A stretch of DNA of 64,000 bases, from positions 12,406-76,405 of the forward strand of contig NZ_DASYDG010000012.1 of the NCBI RefSeq assembly GCF_036499745.1, written 5' to 3'. Under the pieces are notes generated by a model, which saw only the letters and a list, made by a program, of their open reading frames with translations, made no database searches and was not told where the DNA came from. The position numbers were made by a program, and so were the translations under genes. Within the stretch, counting starts at the first letter, position 1, and each line of letters starts with the position of its first letter. The DNA comes from Pinirhizobacter sp036499745 (GTDB lineage: Bacteria > Pseudomonadota > Gammaproteobacteria > Xanthomonadales > Rhodanobacteraceae). Shown here one piece after another: positions 14,987 through 23,464 of the stretch.

Positions 14987-16435
14987 ATGAAGGCGCTCAA
15001 CCCTAGTACGAACCAACTGATCGAGCCTGATTTCGCGCTGGGCGGCTCATGGGAAGTTGATCGGGCAGCCACACTGGCTGACGATGCGTTTGGCAGCTAC
15101 AACCATACTTCGCTCGTACAGCGTGCGCAATTCCTCGACTGCATTGCCGACAACCTTGAAGCAGCGCGCAAGGAATTGGCCAAGCGAACATCGCTGGAAA
15201 CCGGGTTGCCGGAAGCACAGCTCGAGGCAGAGACCATCAAAGCCGCCACTCAGTTCCGGCAGTTTGCGGATGTAGTAAGAAAGGGACGCTTCCTCCAGGT
15301 TGTCGTCGATCCGGCGTTGCCGGATCGACAACCGAGGCCACGCATGGATCATCGGTTCCAGAAAATGGCGATCGGTCCGGTGGCGATCTTTGGCGCAAGC
15401 AACTTTCCGATCAGTTACTCCGTGGCGGACGGCGACACGGCATCGGCACTGGCCTCAGGCGCACCGGTGATCCTCAAGGCGCACAACGCGCATCCTGGTT
15501 CATCCGAAATCCAGGGACGCGCCATCCGTGACGCCGTACGGGATTGTGGCCTGCACGAAGGAGTGTTCTCCATGTTGCGAGGTGCCGGCAATGCCATCGG
15601 CGAGGCGCTGGTCGATCATCCGCTGGTAAAGGCGGTGACGTTCACCGGTTCAGAAGTGGGCGGCATGGCCCTCTTCCGCCGCGCACAGCAGCGCCTTCCT
15701 GAGGCGCAGGCGGCGCGCAGCCAAGCTATCGGTGATGGTTTTACCGAACGCATGCTAGTGAACATTGGACAAGCCTGTCTTAAACCGGCCATCCTGATCG
15801 GCATCGAAGGAGCAGGATTTGACTCGATACGTGACGCCATGGCTAAGCGTGTATCCGAAGCATCCGCACGCACCATGCTCACCCCTGGCATTCATGCCTC
15901 CTATGCGCGTGGCATGGCGAAGCTGGAGGACGCCGGGGCGCACCGGGTGGCCGAAGGTATGAAGTCGCAGGCGGCGAACGATGGGCAATCGGCCCTGCTG
16001 GAGGTCGAAGGAGCCGCATTTCTGTCAAACCCCATGTTGGCGGAGGAAGTGTTTGGCCCGGCCGCCCTGCTGGTCAAAGCACATGATGAAGAGGAATTCC
16101 TGGCTATCGCACGCTCCTTCCGCGGGCAGCTTTCCGCTACCATGCACCTGGACGCCGGTGACATGACGTTGGCCCATCGCCTTCTTCCCTTGCTGGAGCG
16201 TCGCACTGGCCGCGTGGTGGTCAATGCCTTCGCCCATCCCCAGGAAGTGTCTTTCGCATCTATCCATGGCGGTCCCTTTCCAGCGACTTCCGACAGCCGC
16301 TTTACGTCGGTCGGCATGACGTCTATCGAGCGTTTCCTAAGGCCGGTGTGCTACCAGGGCTTCCCCGATGAATTGCTTCCGGAAGCATTACGTGAAGCCA
16401 ACCCGTGCGATGTTCCCCGGGCTGTAAATGGCTAG
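14987..16435 (+). CDS. Damaged aldehyde dehydrogenase, KGSADH-like
   Basis: A 482-residue NAD(P)-dependent aldehyde dehydrogenase closest to alpha-ketoglutaric semialdehyde dehydrogenases. The frame begins at MKALNPSTNQLIEPDFALGG, so about 20 usual N-terminal residues are missing. GPVAIFGASNFPISYSVADG keeps the cofactor and Asn region, VTFTGSEVGG is present, and VNIGQACLKPA holds the catalytic-cysteine position. Between FRRAQQRLPEA and QAIGDGF the segment that normally reads AEMGSxNP, carrying the general-base Glu, is absent without loss of frame. The C-terminus is normal (YQGFPDELLPEALREANP). Activity is doubtful. Its likely former regulator is the truncated LysR next door. Confidence 0.82.
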   Translation: MKALNPSTNQLIEPDFALGGSWEVDRAATLADDAFGSYNHTSLVQRAQFLDCIADNLEAARKELAKRTSLETGLPEAQLEAETIKAATQFRQFADVVRKGRFLQVVVDPALPDRQPRPRMDHRFQKMAIGPVAIFGASNFPISYSVADGDTASALASGAPVILKAHNAHPGSSEIQGRAIRDAVRDCGLHEGVFSMLRGAGNAIGEALVDHPLVKAVTFTGSEVGGMALFRRAQQRLPEAQAARSQAIGDGFTERMLVNIGQACLKPAILIGIEGAGFDSIRDAMAKRVSEASARTMLTPGIHASYARGMAKLEDAGAHRVAEGMKSQAANDGQSALLEVEGAAFLSNPMLAEEVFGPAALLVKAHDEEEFLAIARSFRGQLSATMHLDAGDMTLAHRLLPLLERRTGRVVVNAFAHPQEVSFASIHGGPFPATSDSRFTSVGMTSIERFLRPVCYQGFPDELLPEALREANPCDVPRAVNG

Positions 16436-16571
16436 ACCGACGCCGATATCGGTGAACGCGCGCCCATCAAGGTGTTCCGGAGCATGCATGGCGGCGATTT
16501 CCGGGAAGACTAGCGATCGACAGAACAGGCATGAAACACGGACATACGGTCCATGTTCCATGCCATTGGGT

Positions 16572-17876
16572 TCAACGCAAGGGTCTAAACGCCGCCCGCA
16601 TTTCTTCCGCGAACAGCTTCGGCTGTTCCCATGCCGCGAAGTGGCCGCCCTTGTCTACTTGATGAAAGTAGACAAGGTTGCTGTAGGCCCGTTCGGTCCA
16701 GCTGCGCGGCGCGCGATAGATCTCGCCGGGGAATACGGTCACTGCCACCGGCAGCTTGATCTGGTCGGTCTTTTGGTCCGCCGCGTTGAAGTTATTGTTG
16801 TTGTTCTCCCAATACAGCCGTGCCGATGACACAGCGCTGTTTGTCACCCAGTACAGGGTGATGTCGTCGAGCATCTGATCCTTGGTGAGGGATTTTTCAG
16901 GATCGCCACCGCTGTACGTCCACTGGGCAAACTTGTCGTACATCCATGCGGCCAGGCCCGCGGGCGAGTCGCTAAGCCCGTAGCCGAGCGTCTGCGGCCG
17001 CGTTGCCATCATCGCTCCATAGGCCCCATTCTTCTTGAAGAACGTGCCAAGCGATTCGTACGCGGACTTCTCGTCTGTGGAGAGTCCAGCAGGAGCCGGT
17101 TCGCCCGCGGCCATGGCCTTGGCAACCTCAGGTGGCACCGTCGCCGGCATATTGACGTGGATGCCCAGCAGGCCCGACGGCGCCTGGCGTGCCATGGCGT
17201 CCGCGACGACCGAGCCCCAGTCACCACCTTGAGACACATACCTCCGGTAGCCGAGCCGCTTCATCAGTACGTCCCATGCCCGCGCGATGTGATCGGGATC
17301 CCAGCCGGTGGTTTGCGGCCGGTCCGAGAAGCCATATCCCGGCATCGAGGGAATGATCACGTCGAAAGCATCATTAGCCTTGCCGCCGAATGCGGTGGGA
17401 TTTGTCAGGGGACCGATGGAATCCACGATCTCCAGGACTGAGCCCGGCCAACCGTGCGTGATCAGCAGCGGCAATGCATGCGGGTTCTTCGACTTGACAT
17501 GAATGAATTGAATCTCGACACCGTCGATGGTGGTGGTGTACATGGGCAAGGCGTTGAGCCTGGCCTCGACTTTCCGCCAGTCGTAATCGGTACTCCAGTA
17601 GCGAACAAGATCCTGGATCTTCGCCAGCTGCACGCCTTGCGTCTGGTCAGCAACGGTTTCCTTGTCCGGCCATCGCGTGGCTTGCACGCGCTGGCGGAGG
17701 TCCTTCAGCACAGTGTCGGAAATGTGTACCTGGTACGGCCGGATCGAAGCGTCCGCGGGCGGCGATGCCGTTTGGGCGGCAGCTGCCGTTGAAGCGAGGA
17801 AGACCACGGATGTAGCAAGTACACCCAGCCAACGACGGCGCGCCGCGCTAGCGACCCGTGAGAATAGCGATTGCAT
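16572..17876 (-). CDS. Exported epoxide hydrolase (EHN + alpha/beta hydrolase)
   Basis: A 434-residue protein started at 17876 behind AGGAAA; a longer frame upstream runs through the ohr gene in another frame. A signal peptide (residues 1-36, ending STAAAA) precedes the EHN N-terminal domain (IRPYQVHISDTVLKDLRQRV, LNALPMYTTTIDGVEIQFIH). The alpha/beta core has the oxyanion HGWPGS, the nucleophile Asp in SQGGDWGSVVAD, the lid, and the late His in VDKGGHFAAWEQP. These fit juvenile-hormone/epoxide-hydrolase-like enzymes that open epoxides. It follows ohr by 29 bases, suggesting an oxidative or xenobiotic stress operon. Confidence 0.9.
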   Translation of the reverse strand: MQSLFSRVASAARRRWLGVLATSVVFLASTAAAAQTASPPADASIRPYQVHISDTVLKDLRQRVQATRWPDKETVADQTQGVQLAKIQDLVRYWSTDYDWRKVEARLNALPMYTTTIDGVEIQFIHVKSKNPHALPLLITHGWPGSVLEIVDSIGPLTNPTAFGGKANDAFDVIIPSMPGYGFSDRPQTTGWDPDHIARAWDVLMKRLGYRRYVSQGGDWGSVVADAMARQAPSGLLGIHVNMPATVPPEVAKAMAAGEPAPAGLSTDEKSAYESLGTFFKKNGAYGAMMATRPQTLGYGLSDSPAGLAAWMYDKFAQWTYSGGDPEKSLTKDQMLDDITLYWVTNSAVSSARLYWENNNNNFNAADQKTDQIKLPVAVTVFPGEIYRAPRSWTERAYSNLVYFHQVDKGGHFAAWEQPKLFAEEMRAAFRPLR

Positions 17877-17905
17877 GATGTTTTCCTGGGAAGTTGAGAG
17901 GTTGA

Positions 17906-18322
17906 TCAGATCAGACGGATGTCGACCGCCATGTTGTTGCGCGTCGCCTTGGAATACGGGCAGGCTGCATGCGCCTCGTCGACAAGTGCTTGCGCCATGT
18001 CGTGGCTCAAGCCAGGCAAATTGACGTCGAGACGGCCCTGCAGGAAATATCCGTCGTCGCCACTGCATAGACTGACTTCCGCGTCGATGGCCGTACCCTT
18101 GGGCAGCGTGATCTTGTGCTTGGCCGCCGAGAGTGCCATCGCACCTTCGAAGCATGCTGACCATCCCGCTGCGAACAACTGCTCGGGATTGGTGCCGTTG
18201 CCGTGGCTGCCCGGGACAGAGAGCTTGATGTCGAGCCTGCCGTCGTCGCTGCGCGACGCGCCGTCGCGCCCGCCGGTGGTATGGACCTTTGCCGTGTAAA
18301 GCGCTTTCTGAAACTGCTTCAT
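17906..18322 (-). CDS. ohr: Organic hydroperoxide resistance protein
   Basis: A 138-residue Ohr/OsmC-fold thiol peroxidase that reduces organic hydroperoxides. Both reactive cysteines are present in their usual settings, WSACFEGAM near residue 60 and HAACPYSKATRNN near 124, along with QFQKALYTAKVHTTGGRDG at the N-terminus. Started at 18322 (MKQFQ); the longer upstream frame would be untypical. No OhrR gene is adjacent; instead the upstream gap carries a 39-bp box also found before a GlxA-type regulator gene (20189-21145), which may control it. Probably co-transcribed with the epoxide hydrolase downstream. Confidence 0.93.
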   Translation of the reverse strand: MKQFQKALYTAKVHTTGGRDGASRSDDGRLDIKLSVPGSHGNGTNPEQLFAAGWSACFEGAMALSAAKHKITLPKGTAIDAEVSLCSGDDGYFLQGRLDVNLPGLSHDMAQALVDEAHAACPYSKATRNNMAVDIRLI

Positions 18323-18461
18323 GTTTTGTCCTCTTTGGTGGTCTGTCACTTCGCCTATCCGGCTCCTGTAACGCGCTGGCGCGCCCTGAGCCGGCAACAG
18401 AGTGGCGTTCAAAGGCGGCGGCATAAATGTCGTAAAGGGCACCTTTCCTGCCATGAATGAC

Positions 18462-18500
18462 CGATGGCATAAAAGATGGCAAATGCGACGTTTAAGCCGT
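18462..18500 (+). promoter_or_regulatory. 39-bp box shared with the GlxA-type regulator promoter, copy 1
   Basis: Starting CGATGGCATAAAAGATGGCA and ending CGACGTTTAAGCCGT, this box matches 21158-21196 at 32 of 39 positions with no gaps. It lies between the divergent ohr and alpha/beta hydrolase genes, 140 and 87 bases from their starts. Being also just upstream of the AraC/GlxA-type gene, it is a good candidate for that regulator's operator or a common promoter. Confidence 0.65.
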
Positions 18501-18586
18501 TTGCGGGCGAGCGTATGTTCTGCACCAGACCCGGCGATTGCGCCGGCAACGCAAGCCGAACTCACCCACTCCCCTCAGGAAACCCA

Positions 18587-19327
18587 ATGAAAAACATCAT
18601 CCTTGCGCTCGCCGTTCTCGGCGGCCTGTTGACGGCACCGGCATACGCTGCCGTCAAAAGTGTTGTTCTTGTCCATGGCGCTTTCGTCGACGGTTCCGGC
18701 TGGAAGCCGGTCGCGGACATCCTGGGACGCGACGGGTATGCCGTCTTTGTCGTGCAGGAGCCGCTAACCTCCCTGGATGCCGACGTGGCGGCCACTCGCC
18801 TTGTGCTCGACAGGGCCGGCCCCTCGGTACTGGTCGGCCACAGCTGGGGCGGAATGGTCATCACCGCAGCGGGCGATCACCCGGCGGTAAAGAGCCTGGT
18901 GTACGTGGCGGCATTCGAACCTGCGGTCGGTGAAAGCGCCGGCGCCTTGCAGACCCGGACGCCGCCCGCCGCGGCCCAAAGTGTCGTTCCTGTAGGCGGT
19001 GGTTTCGTGCAAGTGAAGCCGGAATCGTTCCACCAGGACGTCGCTGCGGATCTTCCGGCGGACGCGGTTCATTTCGCGGCCATTTCGCAGGTGCCGATCG
19101 CGGCCGAATCATTCGGCGCAGCGGCTAAAACCGTGGCTTGGTCGACGAAGCCAAGCTATGCCGTGGTGGCGACCCAGGACCGCATGATCAATCCCGACCT
19201 GGAGCGCTTCATGAGTCATCGCGCGAAGTCAGAAACGATTGAGCTTGCCGGTAGCCACGCGATCTTCCTCTCACACCCCCGTGAAGTCGCGGCGCTGATC
19301 GAGAAAGCGGCAAAAGCCGCCGAGTAA
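18587..19327 (+). CDS. Exported alpha/beta hydrolase
   Basis: A 246-residue secreted hydrolase started at 18587 behind CAGGAAA, with a signal peptide (MKNIILALAVLGGLLTAPAYA). The fold markers are VVLVHGAFVDGSGW (oxyanion strand), VLVGHSWGGMVIT with the nucleophilic serine elbow, a late Asp in ATQDRMINPDLE and the catalytic His in LAGSHAIFLSHPREVA. It belongs to the group of small esterase/haloperoxidase-like hydrolases; the substrate is unknown. The shared 39-bp box lies 87 bases upstream. The SDR gene follows 39 bases downstream, and a common operon is likely. Confidence 0.9.
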   Translation: MKNIILALAVLGGLLTAPAYAAVKSVVLVHGAFVDGSGWKPVADILGRDGYAVFVVQEPLTSLDADVAATRLVLDRAGPSVLVGHSWGGMVITAAGDHPAVKSLVYVAAFEPAVGESAGALQTRTPPAAAQSVVPVGGGFVQVKPESFHQDVAADLPADAVHFAAISQVPIAAESFGAAAKTVAWSTKPSYAVVATQDRMINPDLERFMSHRAKSETIELAGSHAIFLSHPREVAALIEKAAKAAE

Positions 19328-19366
19328 AGTAAATTCTGGATTTAAAAAACTGTTTGAGGAAACGAC

Positions 19367-20176
19367 ATGACTTCTTTCAATAACAAGGGCACTGCCCTCA
19401 TCACGGGCGCCTCCACCGGCATAGGCGCCATCTACGCCGACCGCCTGGCGCGGCGCGGGCACGATCTGATCCTGGTGGCACGCAACCGCGTGCGCCTGGA
19501 CACGCTGGCGCGGCGCCTCACGGATGAAACGGGCCGCTCCGTGCAGGTATTCCCTGCCGACCTTGGCAACCCCGGCAATGTCGCTACCGTGGAAGATCTT
19601 CTGCGTAGCGACCGCACCATCTCGGTGCTGGTGAACAATGCCGGCCTTGGTGCCACCGCGCCGCTGCTGGAATCGGACGTGGCACGCATGGATGAGATGA
19701 TCGCTTTGAATGTAAGCGCGCTGACACGTTTGACCTACGCGGTCGTTCCAGGCCTGATCGAGCGCGGTGGCGGTACGGTGATCAACATAGGTTCCATCGT
19801 CGGCATTGCACCGGAAATACTCAACGGTGTGTATGGCGCGACCAAGGCCTATGTCCTGGCGTTCACTCGCTCGCTGCATCATGAGCTTGCCGACAAGGGC
19901 GTGCGCGTGCAGGCCGTGATGCCCGGCGCCACGGCGACGGAGTTCTGGGAGGTAGCCGGCAGGCCGATCGAAGACCTTCCTTCGACCATAGTGATGCGTG
20001 CCGACGACATGGTGGATGCTGCCCTCGCAGGCCTGGACCAGGGCGAAGTGTTCACCATCCCTGCCCTGCCGAATATAGGCGACTGGGTGGCGTACGAGGA
20101 AGCCCGGAAGAAGCTGTTGCCTCAGCTTTCGCTCTCGGAGCCGGCCGCGCGCTATCTCGCGTCGCAGGCTTCGTAA
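19367..20176 (+). CDS. Short-chain dehydrogenase/reductase, DltE-like
   Basis: A 269-residue SDR started behind GAGGAAACGAC. It has TGASTGIGAIYADRLARRGH (cofactor loop), LVARNRVRLDTLARRL with arginine suggesting NADPH, LVNNAGLGATAPL, the serine in INIGSIVG, and YGATKAYVLAFTRSL with the Tyr-Lys pair. The C-terminal tail lacks the usual VDGG ending and is of the extended DltE/COG0300 type. It follows the exported hydrolase in the same direction and is convergent with the GlxA-type regulator; the three probably form one regulon through the shared 39-bp box. Confidence 0.9.
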   Translation: MTSFNNKGTALITGASTGIGAIYADRLARRGHDLILVARNRVRLDTLARRLTDETGRSVQVFPADLGNPGNVATVEDLLRSDRTISVLVNNAGLGATAPLLESDVARMDEMIALNVSALTRLTYAVVPGLIERGGGTVINIGSIVGIAPEILNGVYGATKAYVLAFTRSLHHELADKGVRVQAVMPGATATEFWEVAGRPIEDLPSTIVMRADDMVDAALAGLDQGEVFTIPALPNIGDWVAYEEARKKLLPQLSLSEPAARYLASQAS

Positions 20177-20188
20177 CGTTCGCCGCCG

Positions 20189-21145
20189 TCAGGCAGCTTG
20201 CGTATCCGCTTCGGGCTCTGCCGCATGGCGACGCATCGCCTGCGGCGGTTGCCCAAAGGCACGCAAGAATGCCCGGCGCATGCGCTCACGGTCGGCAAAA
20301 CCCACTTCGCGTGCAATCACCTCGATGGAATGGCGTGTCTGCTCCATCATCAGGCGCGCCGCTTCCACCCGCAGGCGTTCTACTGCCTTGGCGGGCGACT
20401 GGCCGGTCTCCTCGGTAAAGGCGCGACTGAACTGGCGAGGGCTCAAGCTAGCCGCTTCAGCCAGTTCTTCCACCGAGAGAATTGATTTCAGGTGGCTCCT
20501 GGCGTAGTTCAGCGCGTTCTGAATGCGGTCGGACTTCGGCTCGAGTTCGAGCAGGGCTGAGAACTGCGATTGGCCACCCGTGCGGCGATGGTAGATCACC
20601 AACTTTTGCGCGACCTTACGCGCCACATCGGTCCCGAGGTCCTTCTCAACCATGGCCAGTGCCAGGTCGATCCCGGCCGTCATACCCGCCGACGTCCAGA
20701 TATCGCCGTCGACAATGAAGATGCGGTCGTCCTCCACCGTCACCTCGGGATGACGCTCGGCCAGTTGCCTTGCGAAGAGCCAATGCGTGGTCGCGCGGCG
20801 CCCGTTGAGCAGGCCGGCCTGCGCGAGCAAGAAGGCACCCGTGCAGATGCCCGCCACCCGGCGCGCAGAACGCGGTGCACGGCGCACGATCTCGATCAGG
20901 GAATCCGGCACGGAAGGAATACCGGTGCCACAGCCAATAAGCAACGTGTCAAAACACGGCTTGCCGATGGCTTTCGTCTCCACCGGGGCCCCGAGCGAGC
21001 TTGCGACGGGGCCGCCGTATTCGGAAACGAAGGCCACATCGTAGTTGGTCTGCTTGAGTGTCAGGTTGGCGAATTCAAACACCGATGCCGCGGCCAGCGT
21101 CATGATCTGAAACCCTGGATAGACCAGGAAACCGATGCGCTGCAT
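20189..21145 (-). CDS. GlxA-family AraC-type regulator with DJ-1/PfpI domain
   Basis: A 318-residue regulator. The N-terminal half is a DJ-1/PfpI-like sensing domain (MQRIGFLVYPGFQIMTLAAA; the nucleophile-elbow cysteine sits in VAGICTGAFLLAQAGLLNG). The C-terminal third is an AraC/XylS double helix-turn-helix (SVEELAEAASLSPRQFSRAF and IEVIAREVGFADRERMRRAF). The start at 21145 is chosen because the DJ-1 domain begins there. Its promoter carries the 39-bp box also found between ohr and the hydrolase gene, suggesting autoregulation plus control of those genes. The signal sensed is unknown. Confidence 0.92.
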   Translation of the reverse strand: MQRIGFLVYPGFQIMTLAAASVFEFANLTLKQTNYDVAFVSEYGGPVASSLGAPVETKAIGKPCFDTLLIGCGTGIPSVPDSLIEIVRRAPRSARRVAGICTGAFLLAQAGLLNGRRATTHWLFARQLAERHPEVTVEDDRIFIVDGDIWTSAGMTAGIDLALAMVEKDLGTDVARKVAQKLVIYHRRTGGQSQFSALLELEPKSDRIQNALNYARSHLKSILSVEELAEAASLSPRQFSRAFTEETGQSPAKAVERLRVEAARLMMEQTRHSIEVIAREVGFADRERMRRAFLRAFGQPPQAMRRHAAEPEADTQAA

Positions 21146-21157
21146 GACACACCTCGC

Positions 21158-21196
21158 CGATGGCATGAAAGATTGCAGCAACGACTTTTAAGCCGT
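21158..21196 (+). promoter_or_regulatory. 39-bp shared box upstream of the GlxA-type gene, copy 2
   Basis: CGATGGCATGAAAGATTGCA through CGACTTTTAAGCCGT, 13 bases before the GlxA-type start. It aligns without gaps to 18462-18500 (32 of 39). Relative to the minus-strand genes (glxA-like here, ohr there), the two copies have the same orientation. Confidence 0.65.
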
Positions 21197-21254
21197 CCCG
21201 TGGCGGAGCATACAACTATCTCTCGCTGACCACGAAGTATCGTGACCGGTAGCA

Positions 21255-22052
21255 TCATCGTACTGCTTGCTGCGAGGTATTAGCCCCCAAAGCCTCTTTT
21301 GAGCCCACCGTGAAGACGATCGTAGCATCGGTTGCGGGTTTCGGCGGCTCGTTCATCGGCGTTTCGAAATGACCACCCAGACGGTTGCCAGCCGGATCTT
21401 CCAACGTACCGCGTACGACGATCCGGTACTCACCTGCATTCCACACCTGGTTCGGGGTGAACGTCCAGGTAGCTTCGCCATCCCGTAGCCTGGCGGTGCC
21501 ATCCATGATGCGATCGTCAGCTGTCACCACCGCCAGATAGTCGGCCTCGCGGCCGTCGATCGGTTCCTTCAGGGTGACGACAAGGGGTTGTCGCGACCCG
21601 GGGCGCACGGACGCCACCGTCCATGCCGACGGGGCGGGACCATTCACATCTACCGGATACACATGCCATCGCTTGATGGGTTGTCCGTCGAGCGTAAGGA
21701 TCACCTCGTCACCCCGATGCAGGATGGGCCCCCATTGTTCCCGCGCGATAAGGCCGGTCTTGACCCTTCCGGGATTCAACAGGAGTGTCAGTATCTTTCC
21801 GTCGGGTGACCATAGCTCCTGCTGCAGGAACGGCTCCTGCAAAGGCTCTCCGTTGGCGCGCCGAAGCGCGATCCTTGCTAGTACCGGCCCATCGACAGGC
21901 GCTGCGAACACGATGGATAAACGCAGCAGGTTGGCCGGAACACCGGTAGCGGACGGCTGGACCTGGACGACTTCTGCGTCCGGTTGCCCCGCCTGTGCAA
22001 GCTGATGCATGGCCGCAAGGGCTGCGCCAGCAAGCAGTCGACGCAGCCACAT
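21255..22052 (-). CDS. Secreted Ig-like domain protein, module copy 2
   Basis: A 265-residue paralogue of the protein at 7904-8659. A signal peptide (MWLRRLLAGAALAAMHQLAQ) precedes GVPANLLRLSIVFAAPVDGP, then ELWSPDGKILTLLLNPGRVK, EPIDGREADYLAVV and the Ig-like end WTFTPNQVWNAGEYRIVVRG with LEDPAGNRLGGHFETP. These blocks are nearly identical in the other copy, including the distinctive ELWSP-G-ILT-LL-PGRVK stretch. It starts three bases after the propeller-like gene, so the two are co-translated. No barrel gene follows this copy. The function is unknown; the Ig-like fold suggests binding or scaffolding. Confidence 0.7.
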   Translation of the reverse strand: MWLRRLLAGAALAAMHQLAQAGQPDAEVVQVQPSATGVPANLLRLSIVFAAPVDGPVLARIALRRANGEPLQEPFLQQELWSPDGKILTLLLNPGRVKTGLIAREQWGPILHRGDEVILTLDGQPIKRWHVYPVDVNGPAPSAWTVASVRPGSRQPLVVTLKEPIDGREADYLAVVTADDRIMDGTARLRDGEATWTFTPNQVWNAGEYRIVVRGTLEDPAGNRLGGHFETPMNEPPKPATDATIVFTVGSKEALGANTSQQAVR

Positions 22053-22055
22053 GGC

Positions 22056-23273
22056 CTACTCCGACGCCTTGATGAACTCAGGTAGATCTTCATCCTTCAG
22101 CAGCATGTTGATGTATTGCTGGGCGGGTCCTTTTCCCTTGTAGCTGAAATCGGGGAATGAGTACTCCGAGACATGGTCGGTCAAGCGGAAGCTCAAGCCC
22201 TTGCCCATGGAGACCAGTTGCAGGTCATCGTTCTGGAGGTTCCGGCGAACCACGACGAACGACTTGTCGTCGAGGTTGTCCAGGCGCATCACGCCGGCAA
22301 GAGGGGCTTCGGTCATATCGAGCCCGGTGATCTGCCCGTACGGAACCTGCTTTTCGATGCCGGGGCGGCCATGTGCCGCTTCCAGTTCAGATACGGGGAT
22401 GACCTCCCCCACCCGGTTGAAGTTCACAAGCATGATGAAGTCTTTGGACTTCCCATGTTCGGTCTTCGTGAATGAGACCATATCGGCAGGCGTATTGCCG
22501 TAGCCGAGTTCGGCGACGGTTTGACCACGCACGTGGGCGCCATCCTTCAGGTCTTCCAGCGGGATGAGGACCAGCGGCGTGCACGTGTACGCGGCAACGA
22601 GGTAGGGCTTGCCACCAAGGTCCGCGAAGCTCATCGCCCGGATCGGCGCGCGCGTCTCGAACTGGTCGTGGCCGCCGTGGAAGATCTCCAGTGAAGTGAT
22701 CGACTGCTTGGCATCGAAGGGGTAACGAACCCGACGCAGGGTGGAGGAGAAGTCCTGGTTGGAAAGTCCCGCAACAAAGAGCTCGCCGTCGCGCCACTTC
22801 ATGTCCGTGACGGTAAAACTGCGCTCGGCCGTCTGCTTCCAGAATTTCTCGTTCGTCGTGGGAGCGTCGCGAAGCACCACCGAGTTCGAATGCGCTGCCT
22901 TCAGATCCACCCGATGCGCCTTCTTGTCGCTGGTGACGAGGAACAGCGCCGGCGTTTTCCCTGGGCCGTAGCTGACCGCGACATAGACCTGTGCGGTTCC
23001 GGGACGAACCACCATGTCCTCGACGTTAACCCTGGCACCGCCGACCTGCTGCGACAGCAGCGTTTCCAGGTCCAGCACGTTGAATGTCGCGCCCGTAGGT
23101 TGGTGCGGCGCTGGCGGCAGCTCGATCGCGTGGACTTCCGCGGCTTTCCAGTCGGCGATGAAGAGAATGTTGTCGGGCCCGGCGGCGAGGCGAGAGATTG
23201 ACTTGACGTCCGCCGCGAACACGTTGGCGGATACCCCCAGCAGACACGCCGTGGCAAGGAGTGAGAGGCGCAT
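22056..23273 (-). CDS. Secreted propeller-like protein, module copy 2
   Basis: A 405-residue paralogue of 8670-9902, with signal peptide MRLSLLATACLLGVSANVFA. The mature end reads ADVKSISRLAAGPDNILFIA, followed by VNVEDMVVRPGTAQVYVAVS, ERSFTVTDMKWRDGELFVAG and IRAMSFADLGGKPYLVAAYT. These strand patterns suggest a beta-propeller or a similar repeat fold with no visible active site. The segment FVVVRRNLQNDDLQLVSMGK recurs in the other copy as FIVVRRALETDDLQLVSIDK. Its C-terminal coding sequence is also the part matched by the relic near 12 kb. It is divergent from a DUF318 permease gene; whether that gene is connected is unclear. Confidence 0.7.
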   Translation of the reverse strand: MRLSLLATACLLGVSANVFAADVKSISRLAAGPDNILFIADWKAAEVHAIELPPAPHQPTGATFNVLDLETLLSQQVGGARVNVEDMVVRPGTAQVYVAVSYGPGKTPALFLVTSDKKAHRVDLKAAHSNSVVLRDAPTTNEKFWKQTAERSFTVTDMKWRDGELFVAGLSNQDFSSTLRRVRYPFDAKQSITSLEIFHGGHDQFETRAPIRAMSFADLGGKPYLVAAYTCTPLVLIPLEDLKDGAHVRGQTVAELGYGNTPADMVSFTKTEHGKSKDFIMLVNFNRVGEVIPVSELEAAHGRPGIEKQVPYGQITGLDMTEAPLAGVMRLDNLDDKSFVVVRRNLQNDDLQLVSMGKGLSFRLTDHVSEYSFPDFSYKGKGPAQQYINMLLKDEDLPEFIKASE

Positions 23274-23464
23274 AAGTATCCTTTGTTGCTTCAGTGGAAT
23301 GGAGGTCCAGGCAACCCGAAATGGCAGCCCCGCCCTTGTCTACGAAGACTAGGCGCGGCCACCCTGCCCCGGTAGGCCCCCGCATCGAAACGCGGTGGTG
23401 AGCGTTTGGCACCAATGAAGAAAAAAGGACGAGCTCGACGATCGACCGGGTGTAGGATCCCGGG

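Noticed and set aside
17877..18482. N-terminal extension of the epoxide hydrolase frame
   Set aside because: It overlaps ohr in another frame, and the signal peptide begins at 17876.
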